From positions 1 to 64,000 of the forward strand of contig NZ_NGKC01000015.1 in NCBI RefSeq assembly GCF_003987655.1: 64,000 nt of DNA, given 5' to 3'. Positions 8,055 through 17,520 of this stretch are shown here, piece by piece. Both the position numbers and the translations under genes were made by a program. The notes beneath the pieces were generated by a model. That model made no database searches, was not told the DNA's origin, and worked only from the letters and a program-made list of their open reading frames with translations. The DNA comes from Vagococcus acidifermentans (lineage in GTDB: Bacteria > Bacillota > Bacilli > Lactobacillales > Vagococcaceae). Numbering within the stretch: position 1 is the stretch's first letter; each line of letters begins with the position of its first letter.

Positions 8055-8905
8055 GCTCTCACCTGCTTTATGACTCTTTTGCGGTATTTCTGGCACGTTG
8101 GACAGTAATGCGTGCCGCGCTGAGCCACTTTTATTTTTTCAATCGGTGTGCCGCAGACGGGACACGGTTTGCCGGTTTGTCCGTATACACTTAAAGCAAC
8201 CTGGAATTTTCCGGCTTCCCCCAATGCGTTTTGGTATGTCCGGATAGTGGTCCCGCCGGCCGCGACAGCTTCCGCCAGCACCGCGATAATTTCGCTGTGC
8301 AGCACGGCTGTTTCCTGCTTCGTCAATGTGCTTGCTTCCTGCAGCGGGTGAATACGGCTGCGGAACAGCGCTTCGTCAACATAGATATTACCTAGACCAG
8401 TCACCAGTTTCTGTTCCAAAAGGAGCGGCTTGACGGCTTTGGCGGAACGTTTCAATCCTTCGCGGAACGGCGCCAAATGAAATTGTTCAGATACCGGCTC
8501 AGGTCCGAGCTTGCGGATTCCCGGATGTGTCGGCCAAGCCCCTTTCTCCAGCAATGTCATTCTGCCGAACTTGCGCACATCCAAATACCGCAATTCCGTC
8601 CCGTCATCAAAGCGAAACACCACATGTGTGTGCTTCGCCAGCGCATCGCCGTTCTGATGAAATTCATACTTGCCTTCCATGCGCAAATGGGAAACCATGT
8701 CAACATGTGTCAGCGAAAAAATAAGGAATTTCCCGCGCCGGTTCACTTGCTCGATGGTTTCGCCAATCAGCTGGTGTGTGAACAACTCGACTTCCGGACT
8801 GTCGATAATCCTCGGCCAATACACAGACACCTCGCTAATTTTCTTCTGTAAAACCAGCTGTTCCAATCCTTTGCGGACTGTTTCAACTTCTGGCAATTCA
8901 GGCAT
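8051..8905 (-). CDS. mutM: Formamidopyrimidine-DNA glycosylase
   Basis: The 284-aa bifunctional glycosylase/AP-lyase removes 8-oxoguanine and FapyG. After Met removal, Pro2 of MPELPEVETV is the Schiff-base nucleophile and Glu3 is catalytic; the beta-lysine is in NRRGKFLIF (about residue 59). The helix-two-turn-helix region KPLLLEQKLVTGLGNIYVDEALF and a C-terminal zinc finger CPVC...CPTC are both present. Length is standard. It lies 20 bp after polA and overlaps coaE. Confidence 0.97.
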   Translation of the reverse strand: MPELPEVETVRKGLEQLVLQKKISEVSVYWPRIIDSPEVELFTHQLIGETIEQVNRRGKFLIFSLTHVDMVSHLRMEGKYEFHQNGDALAKHTHVVFRFDDGTELRYLDVRKFGRMTLLEKGAWPTHPGIRKLGPEPVSEQFHLAPFREGLKRSAKAVKPLLLEQKLVTGLGNIYVDEALFRSRIHPLQEASTLTKQETAVLHSEIIAVLAEAVAAGGTTIRTYQNALGEAGKFQVALSVYGQTGKPCPVCGTPIEKIKVAQRGTHYCPTCQKYRKRVIKQVRA

Positions 8906-8925
8906 AACAACTCTCCTAACATCTC

Positions 8926-11577
8926 TTATTTAGCTTCATACCACGTATCGCCGATACTGCTGTCCGCCTTCAAAGGCACGCGCAGTTTCACGGCATTCTC
9001 CATCACGTCTTCAACGATTGTCTGCAATGTTTCAATTTCCGATTCCGGTGCTTCAAAGACCAGTTCATCATGCACTTGCAGCAGCATGGTTGCCTGCATG
9101 TTTTCTTCCCGCAGGCGTTTGTCTATCATCAGCATGGCTATCTTCAGAATATCTGCCGCACTGCCTTGAATCGGCGTGTTGATGGCCGTTCTTTCCGCAA
9201 AGGAACGCAAATTAAAGTTGCGGTTGTTGATATCCGGCAGATAGCGGCGGCGGTGATACAGTGTTTCAACATAACCCTTGTCTTTGGCTTCACGGACGAT
9301 GTCTTTCATATACTTTTTGACACCGGGATACTTTTCAAAATACGTATCAATAAATGTTCTTGCTTCTTTACGGCTGATGCCCAGATTTTGCGACAGACCA
9401 TAATCGCTGATGCCGTAGACGATGCCGAAGTTGACTGCCTTTGCCTGACGGCGGATATTCGGGGTCACGTCTTCCGCGTGCTCGATGCCAAACACCCGCA
9501 TGGCAGTACTGGCATGGATATCCTGACCGGCGATAAACGCTTCTTTCAAATGTTCATCATCCGATATATGAGCCAGCACACGCAGTTCGATTTGAGAGTA
9601 ATCTGATGAGAAAATCTTCCAGTTTTTCTCTCTCGGCACAAACGCCTGCCGGATTTTACGTCCTTCCTCCAGACGAATCGGGATATTCTGCAAATTGGGA
9701 TCGACTGAACTGAGCCGGCCTGTTTGTGTCAATGTCTGGATATAACGTGTGTGAACCTTGCCGTCAGGGAAAATGACCTTCAGCAAGCCTTCCACATAAG
9801 TCGACTGGATTTTAGCAATTTGCCGGTACTGCAGGATATAATCGACAATCGGCGCTTTATCCCGCAGCTGTTCCAGCACATCGACTGCTGTAGAATAACC
9901 TGTTTTCGTTTTTTTGATGACCGGCAGCTGCATTTTTTCAAATAAAATCACACCCAGCTGTTTCGGCGAATTGAGGTTGAAAGTTTCGCCTGCTTCCTCA
10001 TACACTTTTTGTTCGATTTCATGCAGCCGCTGGGCAAATTCGACTTTCATCTCTTCCAGCCGGCTCGCTTGGACAGTGATGCCGGTGATTTCCATATCAG
10101 CCAAAATTTTAGACAGCGGGAACTCGATGTCGTAAAAAAGTTCCGACTGATTTTTCTCTTCAAGAGCTGCCGTCAATGTCGCGTACAACACATCAATGGC
10201 TTTGACTTTGCGTGCAAGATGACTGTGAAAGGCAGCTTTATCTGCGGGAACACCTTTTTTGACTCCTTTGCCGTAAACTGCTTCGTCAGTGTCCACATCA
10301 CGGTAATCAAACCCTGATGCCAACTCCCCGATGTCGTCATTGCTGCCTAAGGTATCCAGCAGATAGGCTGCAAGCAAAATATCGAATTTTGCACCGTTAA
10401 ACGCTGCGCCAAAACGGTTCAGCGCAACATATGTCCGTTTAAAATCAAAGACTTTTTTCGTCAGCGAGCTGTCTGCCAGCCAGTTTTGGAACAGCTGGTT
10501 TTCAAGAACAGCCGAGCCTTCCGACACATAAATCCGCTCCTGATTGCCCCACGCAATGCCGATGACATCTGCTGTGTGGTAATTGTCATCCAGCATTTCC
10601 ACGTAAAGCGACATGTCCGTTTCAAACATGTCCGATGTGATTTCCTCTGCCAATGTATACGGGACTTCTGCCATATCTTCAGCCGGCAGTTCAATTCCGT
10701 CAGTACCAAGTTTATCCAGAAATGAGTTGAAGTTCATTTCTTTGTAAAACGGCACCAGTTTATCCAGATTTTTTCCTTCGTATTTCAAGTCATCCAACGA
10801 CACATCAATCGGCGCTTCGACATTGATGGTCGCCAGTTTTTTACTCAAAAGTGCAATGTCTTTCTCTTTGATGAGATTCTCTTTCATTTTGCTTTTTTTC
10901 ATGTCGTCAATGTGTTCATAAATATTTTCAACTGTGCCGTATTCTGTCAGCAATTTGATTGCCGTTTTCTCGCCGATTTTGGTCACACCGGGAATGTTGT
11001 CGGACTGGTCGCCCGCCAGCCCCTTCATGTCTATGATTTGTTGAGGCGTCAGCCCGTATTTCTCTTTGATGTGTGCAGGCGTATAGACTTCCGTTTCGCT
11101 GACTCCTTTGACGGTGACATTGACGGTGACATTGTCTGAGACGAGCTGCGTCAAGTCTTTGTCCCCCGACAATACCACAATGTCAAACTCTTCCGGGTCC
11201 GCTTGCTTGGCGAGCGTCCCGATGATGTCGTCGGCTTCATAATTCAGCAGTTCGTAGTGCTTCATGCCCAGGCCGTCGATTAAATCGCGGATGTACGGCA
11301 TCTGCTCTTTGAACTCGCTTGGTGTTTTTTCCCGTCCGGCTTTATAGTCTTCAAAGTACTCATGACGGAACGTGGTGTTTCCGGCATCGAACGCCACCAA
11401 GATGTGGGTCGGCTGTTCTTCTGCCACGATATTTTCCAACATGGTGTTCACCGCATAGATTGCGTTAGTGTGAAGCCCCTGTTTATTTTTGAATCGCTCT
11501 AGCGAATTATAAAGGGCAAAAAAAGCCCTAAATGCAATACTGTTGCCATCTACTAAAAGCAGCTTGTTTTTTTTCAT
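8926..11577 (-). CDS. polA: DNA polymerase I
   Basis: The 883-aa enzyme fills gaps during Okazaki fragment maturation and repair. The N-terminal 5'-3' exonuclease (1-300) starts MKKNKLLLVDGNSIAFRAF. The middle 3'-5' exonuclease-like domain (about 310-480) lacks the DxE metal ligands (it reads LYVEMLDDNYHTADV), so proofreading is probably absent, as in other Gram-positive PolA proteins. The polymerase domain has motif A SDYSQIELRVLAHIS, motif B RRQAKAVNFGIVYGIS and motif C LLQVHDELVFE. It is first gene of polA-mutM-coaE. Confidence 0.97.
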   Translation of the reverse strand: MKKNKLLLVDGNSIAFRAFFALYNSLERFKNKQGLHTNAIYAVNTMLENIVAEEQPTHILVAFDAGNTTFRHEYFEDYKAGREKTPSEFKEQMPYIRDLIDGLGMKHYELLNYEADDIIGTLAKQADPEEFDIVVLSGDKDLTQLVSDNVTVNVTVKGVSETEVYTPAHIKEKYGLTPQQIIDMKGLAGDQSDNIPGVTKIGEKTAIKLLTEYGTVENIYEHIDDMKKSKMKENLIKEKDIALLSKKLATINVEAPIDVSLDDLKYEGKNLDKLVPFYKEMNFNSFLDKLGTDGIELPAEDMAEVPYTLAEEITSDMFETDMSLYVEMLDDNYHTADVIGIAWGNQERIYVSEGSAVLENQLFQNWLADSSLTKKVFDFKRTYVALNRFGAAFNGAKFDILLAAYLLDTLGSNDDIGELASGFDYRDVDTDEAVYGKGVKKGVPADKAAFHSHLARKVKAIDVLYATLTAALEEKNQSELFYDIEFPLSKILADMEITGITVQASRLEEMKVEFAQRLHEIEQKVYEEAGETFNLNSPKQLGVILFEKMQLPVIKKTKTGYSTAVDVLEQLRDKAPIVDYILQYRQIAKIQSTYVEGLLKVIFPDGKVHTRYIQTLTQTGRLSSVDPNLQNIPIRLEEGRKIRQAFVPREKNWKIFSSDYSQIELRVLAHISDDEHLKEAFIAGQDIHASTAMRVFGIEHAEDVTPNIRRQAKAVNFGIVYGISDYGLSQNLGISRKEARTFIDTYFEKYPGVKKYMKDIVREAKDKGYVETLYHRRRYLPDINNRNFNLRSFAERTAINTPIQGSAADILKIAMLMIDKRLREENMQATMLLQVHDELVFEAPESEIETLQTIVEDVMENAVKLRVPLKADSSIGDTWYEAK

Positions 11578-11686
11578 TTAGGTTCTCTCCAATCTTATCC
11601 TTTACATTTTATCAAATTTTAACGGACAATGCGAAAAATAACAACAGCTTTACAACAAAGACAATCCAGGAAGTATGACGGTTGAC

Positions 11687-11728
11687 AAAAAAAGATAACA
11701 GCTTCCGTAAACAGGCTGTTATCTTTTT
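11687..11728. terminator. Terminator of the secreted hydrolase gene
   Basis: AAGATAACAGC / GCTGTTATCTT forms an 11-bp stem flanked by A7 on the left and T5 on the right. It ends transcription from the right and insulates polA. Confidence 0.85.
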
Positions 11729-11735
11729 ATTGGCT

Positions 11736-13688
11736 CTACTTTAAATACAACACTTTAGAGATGCTCTGATTGCCGTTGGCATCACAGTTCACAACATGAA
11801 CATGCGTCAACTCGCTGATGTGCGGCAATTCAAACCGGAACATGCCTTTTGCATCAGTCCTGACCTCTTTCAAAACATTGCCGTCCTCCGAGACAATGCT
11901 TATCAAGCTGTCAGGCTCTCCTTGACCTGTCCCGGTCAGTTTATTTTCCGTGACATCATAAGTCGTGTCAGTCAGTTTGACTTGCGCTGGCGGTGTAAAG
12001 TCCGCATTGTAGATTGCAATATCCGAAAAATTGAGATACGTGTAATTGTAGTCAAAAATATTGTAATTATTCACTTGCGAACCGAACTGGACTGTCGCTG
12101 ATTCATCGGTTGCCGGTGTATAGTTCAGTGATTTTGTCACAGTTTTCTTGAGCTTCAGTGATTCCTGGTGCATTTGGTCGCCGAACCCGTAAATCATCTC
12201 AGGAATCGTCCATCTTCCCGGCGATGTGTTCTGCACGGAAAAATCAAGACGGTACGTTTGACCCGCCTGCAGCCAGACCTCTTGTCCCAGCATGACAGCT
12301 TCAGCTTTCGGATACGCATAAAAAGAAACACCGTTTCCTGCTTGGGCAGCTGTCATACCGTCAAGTTTGGTTTTTTTATACTTGCTTAATACCCATTCGC
12401 CTTTGCTGTTTTTCTGGAGCCGTTTGTCGATAAAGGCCCCGTTTTCCTTGACCAGCCAGCTTTCAAAGCCTGTTTCTGTCAGTTGAAATGACGGATTTTC
12501 CAATAGGTTTTTCTTTTCCGCAATTTTTGCCGGCAGGCAATTACGGTCGGTCTGTTGTTCGCGGACCGACGAAATGAAAGTCATGACAATGTCCGCATAT
12601 TCATCCGGGTAATCCAGAATCAGTTGTGCATGGGCTGAACCCGGACGGGTATGAAGTTCTTTGTACCCGACGGCACGGTTATACAATGTCACTGTCTGCT
12701 CCATCTTGATGATGGCATCAGCCTCGCTGTGCAGAAACAGCTTGGGCAGCGGAGACTTCTGAACAGCTGCCAACGGCGAGACATCCGCCAGCGACATGCC
12801 GAGAATCGGTTTGATTCGGTGCTCTTCCATGAAATCCAACAGCCAGTTTGCGGACTCATCCCAGTCATACTTGTCAATTTCCGGAATGAACTGGATGTAC
12901 TCATAAATCATCCCGATAAGCGAACGGAACTGCTTGTCCATGCTTTGAAACCCGCTGTCTGCCACATAGGCTATTACATTTTGATGCGGAGTTTCTTGCG
13001 ACAGCATCGTTGTTGCTGCCCCTAGCGACACGCCGATAACAATCAGTTCCTGTTCCGGCCGGCGGCGCAGCTCATCATCAAGCCATTTGTTCAAATCGTG
13101 TTGTTCATAATGGCCGAATGTATTGTAGTCCCCTTCGCTTTCACCGTGGGCTCGGGCATCGGGAATAAGCAAATTGTAGCCGAGTGCACTGTACTGCTGT
13201 GCATGGGACATCATGTTGTAGCCGTTGGAACGCCAGCCTTGCTGCAGCAAAATCGTTTTATCCGCACCGTTGTCAATATACTCTGATTTCAGAGTCAGAT
13301 TTTGTTGCGTGACTTCATCATAAACCGTCAGTTCACGTGTTTCGGTGTTTGGCAGGCTGTTATACCAGTCGACCCAGCCGTAGCTTGAGTAATCATTCAG
13401 AATTAAATCGGCCAGCTCCGAATCGCGGCCAAACGCCGTGTTAAAAATAATGTCGGCAAGTGTATCGGTGATGATGCTTTTTGTCGTCCTGTTCTTTTTT
13501 TCCGACTTGTACGCTTTGTACGTTGTCACAAATTCATCCACCAGCGCATCCACGATTTTCTTCTCTTTGCTTGTTAGCGTTTGTGCGCTGCGTTCAACCC
13601 TTGCCGTTTCTGCGGCATGAACAACCGGTGCGGCACACAGCTGGCCGAGAAGCAGCCCGACAGCCAATAATTTTATTGTTTTTTTCAT
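11736..13688 (-). CDS. Secreted alpha/beta hydrolase with C-terminal carbohydrate-binding-like and Ig-like domains
   Basis: The 650-aa protein has a signal peptide ending near PVVHAAE. The alpha/beta hydrolase domain (about 60-370) has the nucleophile elbow GVSLGA (Ser), acid in HSEADAI and the catalytic His in GSAHAQL, plus the oxyanion-type LLQQGWRSNGYNM. Residues about 390-540 (NPSFQLTETGFESWLV...) look like a jelly-roll carbohydrate-binding module. The last about 90 residues (PPAQVKLTDTTYDV...GMFRFELP) form a bacterial Ig-like domain, often used for wall attachment. It is likely a cell-surface esterase; the substrate is unknown. ATG 13688 is preferred because AGAGGAG is 6 nt upstream; an ATG at 13694 touches that site. 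Confidence 0.88.
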   Translation of the reverse strand: MKKTIKLLAVGLLLGQLCAAPVVHAAETARVERSAQTLTSKEKKIVDALVDEFVTTYKAYKSEKKNRTTKSIITDTLADIIFNTAFGRDSELADLILNDYSSYGWVDWYNSLPNTETRELTVYDEVTQQNLTLKSEYIDNGADKTILLQQGWRSNGYNMMSHAQQYSALGYNLLIPDARAHGESEGDYNTFGHYEQHDLNKWLDDELRRRPEQELIVIGVSLGAATTMLSQETPHQNVIAYVADSGFQSMDKQFRSLIGMIYEYIQFIPEIDKYDWDESANWLLDFMEEHRIKPILGMSLADVSPLAAVQKSPLPKLFLHSEADAIIKMEQTVTLYNRAVGYKELHTRPGSAHAQLILDYPDEYADIVMTFISSVREQQTDRNCLPAKIAEKKNLLENPSFQLTETGFESWLVKENGAFIDKRLQKNSKGEWVLSKYKKTKLDGMTAAQAGNGVSFYAYPKAEAVMLGQEVWLQAGQTYRLDFSVQNTSPGRWTIPEMIYGFGDQMHQESLKLKKTVTKSLNYTPATDESATVQFGSQVNNYNIFDYNYTYLNFSDIAIYNADFTPPAQVKLTDTTYDVTENKLTGTGQGEPDSLISIVSEDGNVLKEVRTDAKGMFRFELPHISELTHVHVVNCDANGNQSISKVLYLK

Positions 13689-13856
13689 ACGCATCTCCTC
13701 TGCAAATTTGTCCCCCCAACTTCTAAATCTAGCATGATTCTTGAAATGTTTTTATATTATTTTTCGCCGAACACCGCAAAAACCGCTATAAGCAGATGCG
13801 TTCCATCAACTGCCAGCCATCTTGACACGGCCGCTCGGAACATTATTTTTGCAGAC

Positions 13857-13894
13857 AAAAAAATAAAGCCGGCAAAAGGCCCGGCTTTATTTTG
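13857..13894 (-). terminator. Terminator of the GntR-ABC operon
   Basis: AAATAAAGCCGG / CCGGCTTTATTTT forms a strong stem directly after the DUF1648 gene, with a T-tract on the minus strand. Confidence 0.85.
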
Positions 13895-13901
13895 GTTGTA
13901 T

Positions 13902-15038
13902 TTAGCGCATCAGCAGCCCAGTAAGCAAGAGCGGCAGCAAGAGAATCAGTCCAATCAGCACCCAGCTGCGCCAGTTGGCAAAATTCAGACTAGTTCCAAT
14001 GCTGAATCGCTTTTCGACCCACAGCGACGGGTCTTGCTTATTGAAATAAAAGACCCCGAATTTCCAGTTGGCATCATCATCAAAATGAGCGACGGTCTCA
14101 TCCGCTTCTCCCGTTTTTTCCCCCGGCAGACGGTACCGCTCACCGCCTTGACCATATTTAAACGACACGAACAGACTCAGTACCAGACAAACCGCTACAA
14201 AAATAATAATAATCAGCGGAAAATTAATCCGCTCCATGTTGTCAAATATGATAATCGTTTGAATCAGCGCAAACAGCAGCTGCGTTGCCACGCTGACAAT
14301 CAGCAGCATAAGCGATGAAGCAAACCGGAACTTACGGTTTTTCCGGAAACTGATTTCAGGGTGGCGGCTGTCTGCTTGCTGCTTGGCTTTTTGATATGAC
14401 CGATTTGCCACCGTCAAGGCTGCCAGCATAAACAACTGCATAACCGGTATGGCAAATACTGACCCGAGATGTTTAGGTACGGTTCGGCTCGGCTGCATGT
14501 TGATATCCCAATTCGTCACGATTCTGTCGGGAATCGTGTCATAGTTCATCACCGTGATGGCCACGACTGCGACAATAATCAGCAGCTGGATGCCGATAAA
14601 TATACTGTTTGGTACAACCAGACGTTTTTCCCGGAAATGCGTATCCACAACAATCTCTTTTTGGGTTTGAAAAGCTGTTTTCGGAAGACTTTTCTTAAAT
14701 GCCAGAATGCGGCTGCGAATCGTTAAAAAACCCGCTGCTGATACAATGAATACAATCAGTATCGCAAAGACAGTATACAAGGAAACCAGCATCGCCATGC
14801 GTTCCTCATCTTTTATCCCGGCAAAAAACCACATCGGCAGCGCAGCCAGAATGCCGGCTGCTGTATTTAGCCATAAAAAATATTTTTGATAGCGGCTGAT
14901 TTCAGGCTTTTTTTGATAAGCGGGAGGCAGCGTCACACCGAATTGACTGCTTTTCCGGCTGAAATACGGCGTCAAGCCGGTCATCACACCCATAAAAATC
15001 ACTAACCCTGCCATCAATCCAACAAACATACCGACCAT
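13902..15038 (-). CDS. DUF1648/DUF5808 membrane protein
   Basis: The 378-aa polytopic protein has about eight membrane helices. The DUF1648 signature is in IPDRIVTNWDINMQPSRTVPKHLG (about residues 170-195). The C-terminal DUF5808 motif has GVFYFNKQDPSLWVEKRF followed by a final helix. Such proteins are commonly encoded with YtrA-type GntR regulators and ABC exporters, and an envelope-stress or autolysis-related role is suspected, but no biochemical activity is known to me. It begins directly after the regulator stop codon (TAAATG) and is the last gene of the operon. Confidence 0.85.
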   Translation of the reverse strand: MVGMFVGLMAGLVIFMGVMTGLTPYFSRKSSQFGVTLPPAYQKKPEISRYQKYFLWLNTAAGILAALPMWFFAGIKDEERMAMLVSLYTVFAILIVFIVSAAGFLTIRSRILAFKKSLPKTAFQTQKEIVVDTHFREKRLVVPNSIFIGIQLLIIVAVVAITVMNYDTIPDRIVTNWDINMQPSRTVPKHLGSVFAIPVMQLFMLAALTVANRSYQKAKQQADSRHPEISFRKNRKFRFASSLMLLIVSVATQLLFALIQTIIIFDNMERINFPLIIIIFVAVCLVLSLFVSFKYGQGGERYRLPGEKTGEADETVAHFDDDANWKFGVFYFNKQDPSLWVEKRFSIGTSLNFANWRSWVLIGLILLLPLLLTGLLMR

Positions 15039-15425
15039 TTAAGACTCACCCTTTTTTAATCTGACTTCGATTTTTTCCTTTAACTGCTCCATGGTGTCAT
15101 TTGTCATGCGAAAAATTTTCGCATCAATCAGCAATTCTTCAAACCGTTCCTCAAAATCCCGATTAACCTCGTCCGGTACGTCGATTTGTTGAGAAGGATT
15201 CACGAGAAATGCTTTTTTATCCTGAATCAGCACCCCTTCTTCCTGCAGTCGTTTATAAGCTTTGTTGACTGTGTGCATATTGATGCCGATATCTCTGGCA
15301 AGACTGCGGACGCTTGGCAGTGTCTCGCCCGGAAGCAGTTCCTTTCGAAGAATCCCTGTTTTAATTTGATAAATGAGCTGCGTATAAATCGGGGTTTTGC
15401 TCTCGGGCTCTATCCGTATATACAT
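15039..15425 (-). CDS. GntR family transcriptional regulator, YtrA subfamily
   Basis: The 128-aa protein has an N-terminal winged-helix domain (PIYTQLIYQIKTGILRKELLPGETLPSVRSLARDI through NMHTVNKAYKRLQEEG) and only a short C-terminal helical dimerisation segment, which defines the YtrA subfamily that controls ABC transporter operons. The ATG at 15425 overlaps the permease stop as TAATG and follows GGAGAG; an in-frame extension into the permease is not used. It probably represses its own operon through the two tandem operators at 17347-17393. Confidence 0.92.
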   Translation of the reverse strand: MYIRIEPESKTPIYTQLIYQIKTGILRKELLPGETLPSVRSLARDIGINMHTVNKAYKRLQEEGVLIQDKKAFLVNPSQQIDVPDEVNRDFEERFEELLIDAKIFRMTNDTMEQLKEKIEVRLKKGES

Positions 15426-16228
15426 TACGTCTCTCCTTCCTTGCCTGTTGACACATATCTGCCGGCCAGCAAGTAACACAGCGCCCCCATCAACCCGCAG
15501 AGGCACATCACCAGTACTGCCGCCTGTACTTTAAAATCAGGAGACAGCCGGTCCCCCAGCAAAAGATTCGCCGCTTGCCGGCTGACACCGGCTGGATTGT
15601 AGCGGTTCAACTTCAACTCAAGCCCGGCAATCAACTGCAGCAACACGGCCGCACCCAACGGAATGATGGTTGCGACGGCTTGTCCCCGGCAAACAGTACT
15701 GGCGAATACAGTTACACCTAGTACCAGCATAAGCCACAGCAGATAAACTGCTAAACCGGCGGCGGTCCTTTGCACAGACGGAGAACTGAAATAGATCGCC
15801 GTATAGTAGCAGGACAAACCAAAACCAACTGCCAGACTAACAGCAGTAATCAAACAGGCAGCAGCCCATTTACTCAGTATGTATGCCGTTCCCGACACCG
15901 GCTTCGTAAGCAGATAGTCCAGCATACCGTTCTTTTTATCCGCAAGCACCACGTTTGCAAACGCGACGATGATAATGAATAAGCCGAGCTGGTCAAATTG
16001 TGACGACAGTGTGCTGTTCAACACTTCTGCACCCGAGTAATTAATCTTTTGGATGATGATGCCGGCCGACTCAATGCCGCCAACTTGCGCCATAATCTCC
16101 GGCAGAAATGCCAGAACCAGCGGTTGGCTGATTCCCAGCAGCGCCATCACAAGCGGCAGCCACACAATCTTCTTGTCAGTAACAGACTGACGCAATTCAT
16201 TTTTAAATAATGTGTTGAATGCTGTCAT
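15425..16228 (-). CDS. ABC-2 type transporter permease
   Basis: The 267-aa protein has six predicted membrane helices and ABC-2 features: the N-terminal FKNELRQSVTDKKIVWLP and the central LADKKNGMLDYLLTKPVSGTAYILSKWAA coupling region. With the ATPase encoded 2 bp upstream it should form an exporter for an unknown, possibly antibiotic or lipid, substrate. It overlaps the GntR gene by one base. Confidence 0.88.
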   Translation of the reverse strand: MTAFNTLFKNELRQSVTDKKIVWLPLVMALLGISQPLVLAFLPEIMAQVGGIESAGIIIQKINYSGAEVLNSTLSSQFDQLGLFIIIVAFANVVLADKKNGMLDYLLTKPVSGTAYILSKWAAACLITAVSLAVGFGLSCYYTAIYFSSPSVQRTAAGLAVYLLWLMLVLGVTVFASTVCRGQAVATIIPLGAAVLLQLIAGLELKLNRYNPAGVSRQAANLLLGDRLSPDFKVQAAVLVMCLCGLMGALCYLLAGRYVSTGKEGET

Positions 16229-16230
16229 TT

Positions 16231-17124
16231 TTACAACACCTCTTTCAAAAAGATGTCTTCCAGCGAATCCTGCGTCACTTCAAATTTAAACAGGTCGATT
16301 TTCTCTGACAGCAATACTGTCAGAAGCTGGTGTTTAAACAACGGCTCCTGCAAGACAACTGTCACGCCGCGTTCGTACGGAGCAGCCGATACAACAAAGG
16401 GCAGCTGCGATAAATGAGCCAGCACCTGTTTTACATCTCCTGAAAATTCAATGAAAATCGTGTTTGAGCCATTCCTTTCCAAAAAATCAGCAGAAGAAAT
16501 ATCACGGATGATTTGCCCTTTCTTCATCAGACAGAAACGTTCACATAGCTCATGGGCGTCATTTAGAATATGCGTTGAAAGGATGATTGTCGCCGTTTGC
16601 TTCAGTTCCGTCAAAATGTGAATCACCTCGCGCCGGCCAATCGGATCGAGCGCGGACAGCGGCTCATCGAGCACCAAAAAACGCGGGTTGTGCAATATTG
16701 CCTGCGCAATGCCGAGCCGCTGTTTCATCCCTCCTGAAAAATGAGAAACTTGGCGTTTTCTGTTGTCCCATAAACCGACTTGATGCAAAACCTCGGTCAC
16801 ACGGTGCTGTAACACACTGCCTGCCAAGCCGGATAAGTTCCCTGAAAAAATCAACGCGTCTTCCCCGGTCAGCCAACCATGAAAGGCCGGCGTCTGACCT
16901 AGATAGCCAATGTCATTTTTGCATGCGGCAACAGGCCGGCCGTCTATCATTATCGTGCCGGTGTCGGCACGGATAATGTCCACCAGCATTTTAAGCAGCG
17001 TCGTTTTACCGGCACCATTCGGACCAATCAGCCCCACACACTCCTCATCAGCCAGACTTAAAGACACATTCTTAACTGCCGGCTTGCCGCGGAATGTCTT
17101 CGTCACGCCAGTTATGTCTATCAT
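16231..17124 (-). CDS. ABC transporter ATP-binding protein
   Basis: The 297-aa ATPase has Walker A GLIGPNGAGKTT, Q-loop GYLGQTPAF, signature SHFSGGMKQRLGIAQAI, Walker B LVLDEPLSALD and switch STHILND. A C-terminal accessory domain of about 80 residues (about 215-297), typical of multidrug/bacteriocin-export ATPases, follows. The start is ATG 17124, behind AAGGAGG, and overlaps the PLDc_N gene as ATGA. An in-frame extension into that gene has no good start site. Confidence 0.93.
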   Translation of the reverse strand: MIDITGVTKTFRGKPAVKNVSLSLADEECVGLIGPNGAGKTTLLKMLVDIIRADTGTIMIDGRPVAACKNDIGYLGQTPAFHGWLTGEDALIFSGNLSGLAGSVLQHRVTEVLHQVGLWDNRKRQVSHFSGGMKQRLGIAQAILHNPRFLVLDEPLSALDPIGRREVIHILTELKQTATIILSTHILNDAHELCERFCLMKKGQIIRDISSADFLERNGSNTIFIEFSGDVKQVLAHLSQLPFVVSAAPYERGVTVVLQEPLFKHQLLTVLLSEKIDLFKFEVTQDSLEDIFLKEVL

Positions 17125-17327
17125 GCGTTCTGCCTCCTTCCAAACAAAAAATAAAGGACGGGACCGAACGTCGTTATCAGGACTATCACCGAGAGCCACA
17201 ACCAAAAATGCCGACGTTCAGCGCGGTGCCTGATAATGTCTTGCAGCGCTGAAACGAGGAGCAGCCCGTAAATAATAAAAATCGGAATGAACGGTCGCCA
17301 GTCTATTGCTGTTAATTGAGTCAACAT
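17121..17327 (-). CDS. Small PLDc_N-domain membrane protein
   Basis: The 68-aa protein has two membrane helices and the phospholipase D-nuclease N-terminal signature: FIIYGLLLVSALQDIIRHRAE, then FWLWLSVIVLITTFGPVLYFLFGRR. Such short proteins often open YtrA-like operons as stand-alone subunits; their role is unknown. ATG 17327 is preferred over GTG 17336 because AAGGTGA is properly spaced only for the ATG. It is the first gene of the operon. Confidence 0.85.
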   Translation of the reverse strand: MLTQLTAIDWRPFIPIFIIYGLLLVSALQDIIRHRAERRHFWLWLSVIVLITTFGPVLYFLFGRRQNA

Positions 17328-17346
17328 GCGTGTCACCTTCTTTTTT

Positions 17347-17393
17347 TGTTATATACATGCTATAACAAAATATGTTATATGTCAACTATAACA
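17347..17393 (-). promoter_or_regulatory. Promoter covered by two tandem YtrA-type operators
   Basis: Two inverted repeats with identical arms and identical spacing occur in tandem: TGTTATA-N7-TATAACA at 17347-17367 and again at 17373-17393 (centres 26 bp apart). On the minus strand a promoter TTGACA (17380-17385)-N17-TAGCAT (17357-17362) runs through them, with the -35 in the spacer of the second repeat and the -10 in the first. The layout implies cooperative repression of the five-gene operon by its GntR protein (inference). Confidence 0.78.
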
Positions 17394-17481
17394 AACACCC
17401 TGATTCAACCGATGATTCACGGTGTGCCGACGAGTTATTTATGACGGATGTTGGCTGCATTTGCCGATTTTTTGCGAAAAA

Positions 17482-17510
17482 AACACCGGATACACGATGT
17501 ATCCGATGTT
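17482..17510 (-). terminator. Terminator of the MaoC-like/BI-1 operon
   Basis: AACACCGGATACA and TGTATCCGATGTT form a 13-bp stem with one G-T pair, followed on the minus strand by T7. Confidence 0.8.
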
Positions 17511-17520
17511 TTGTTGGCTG

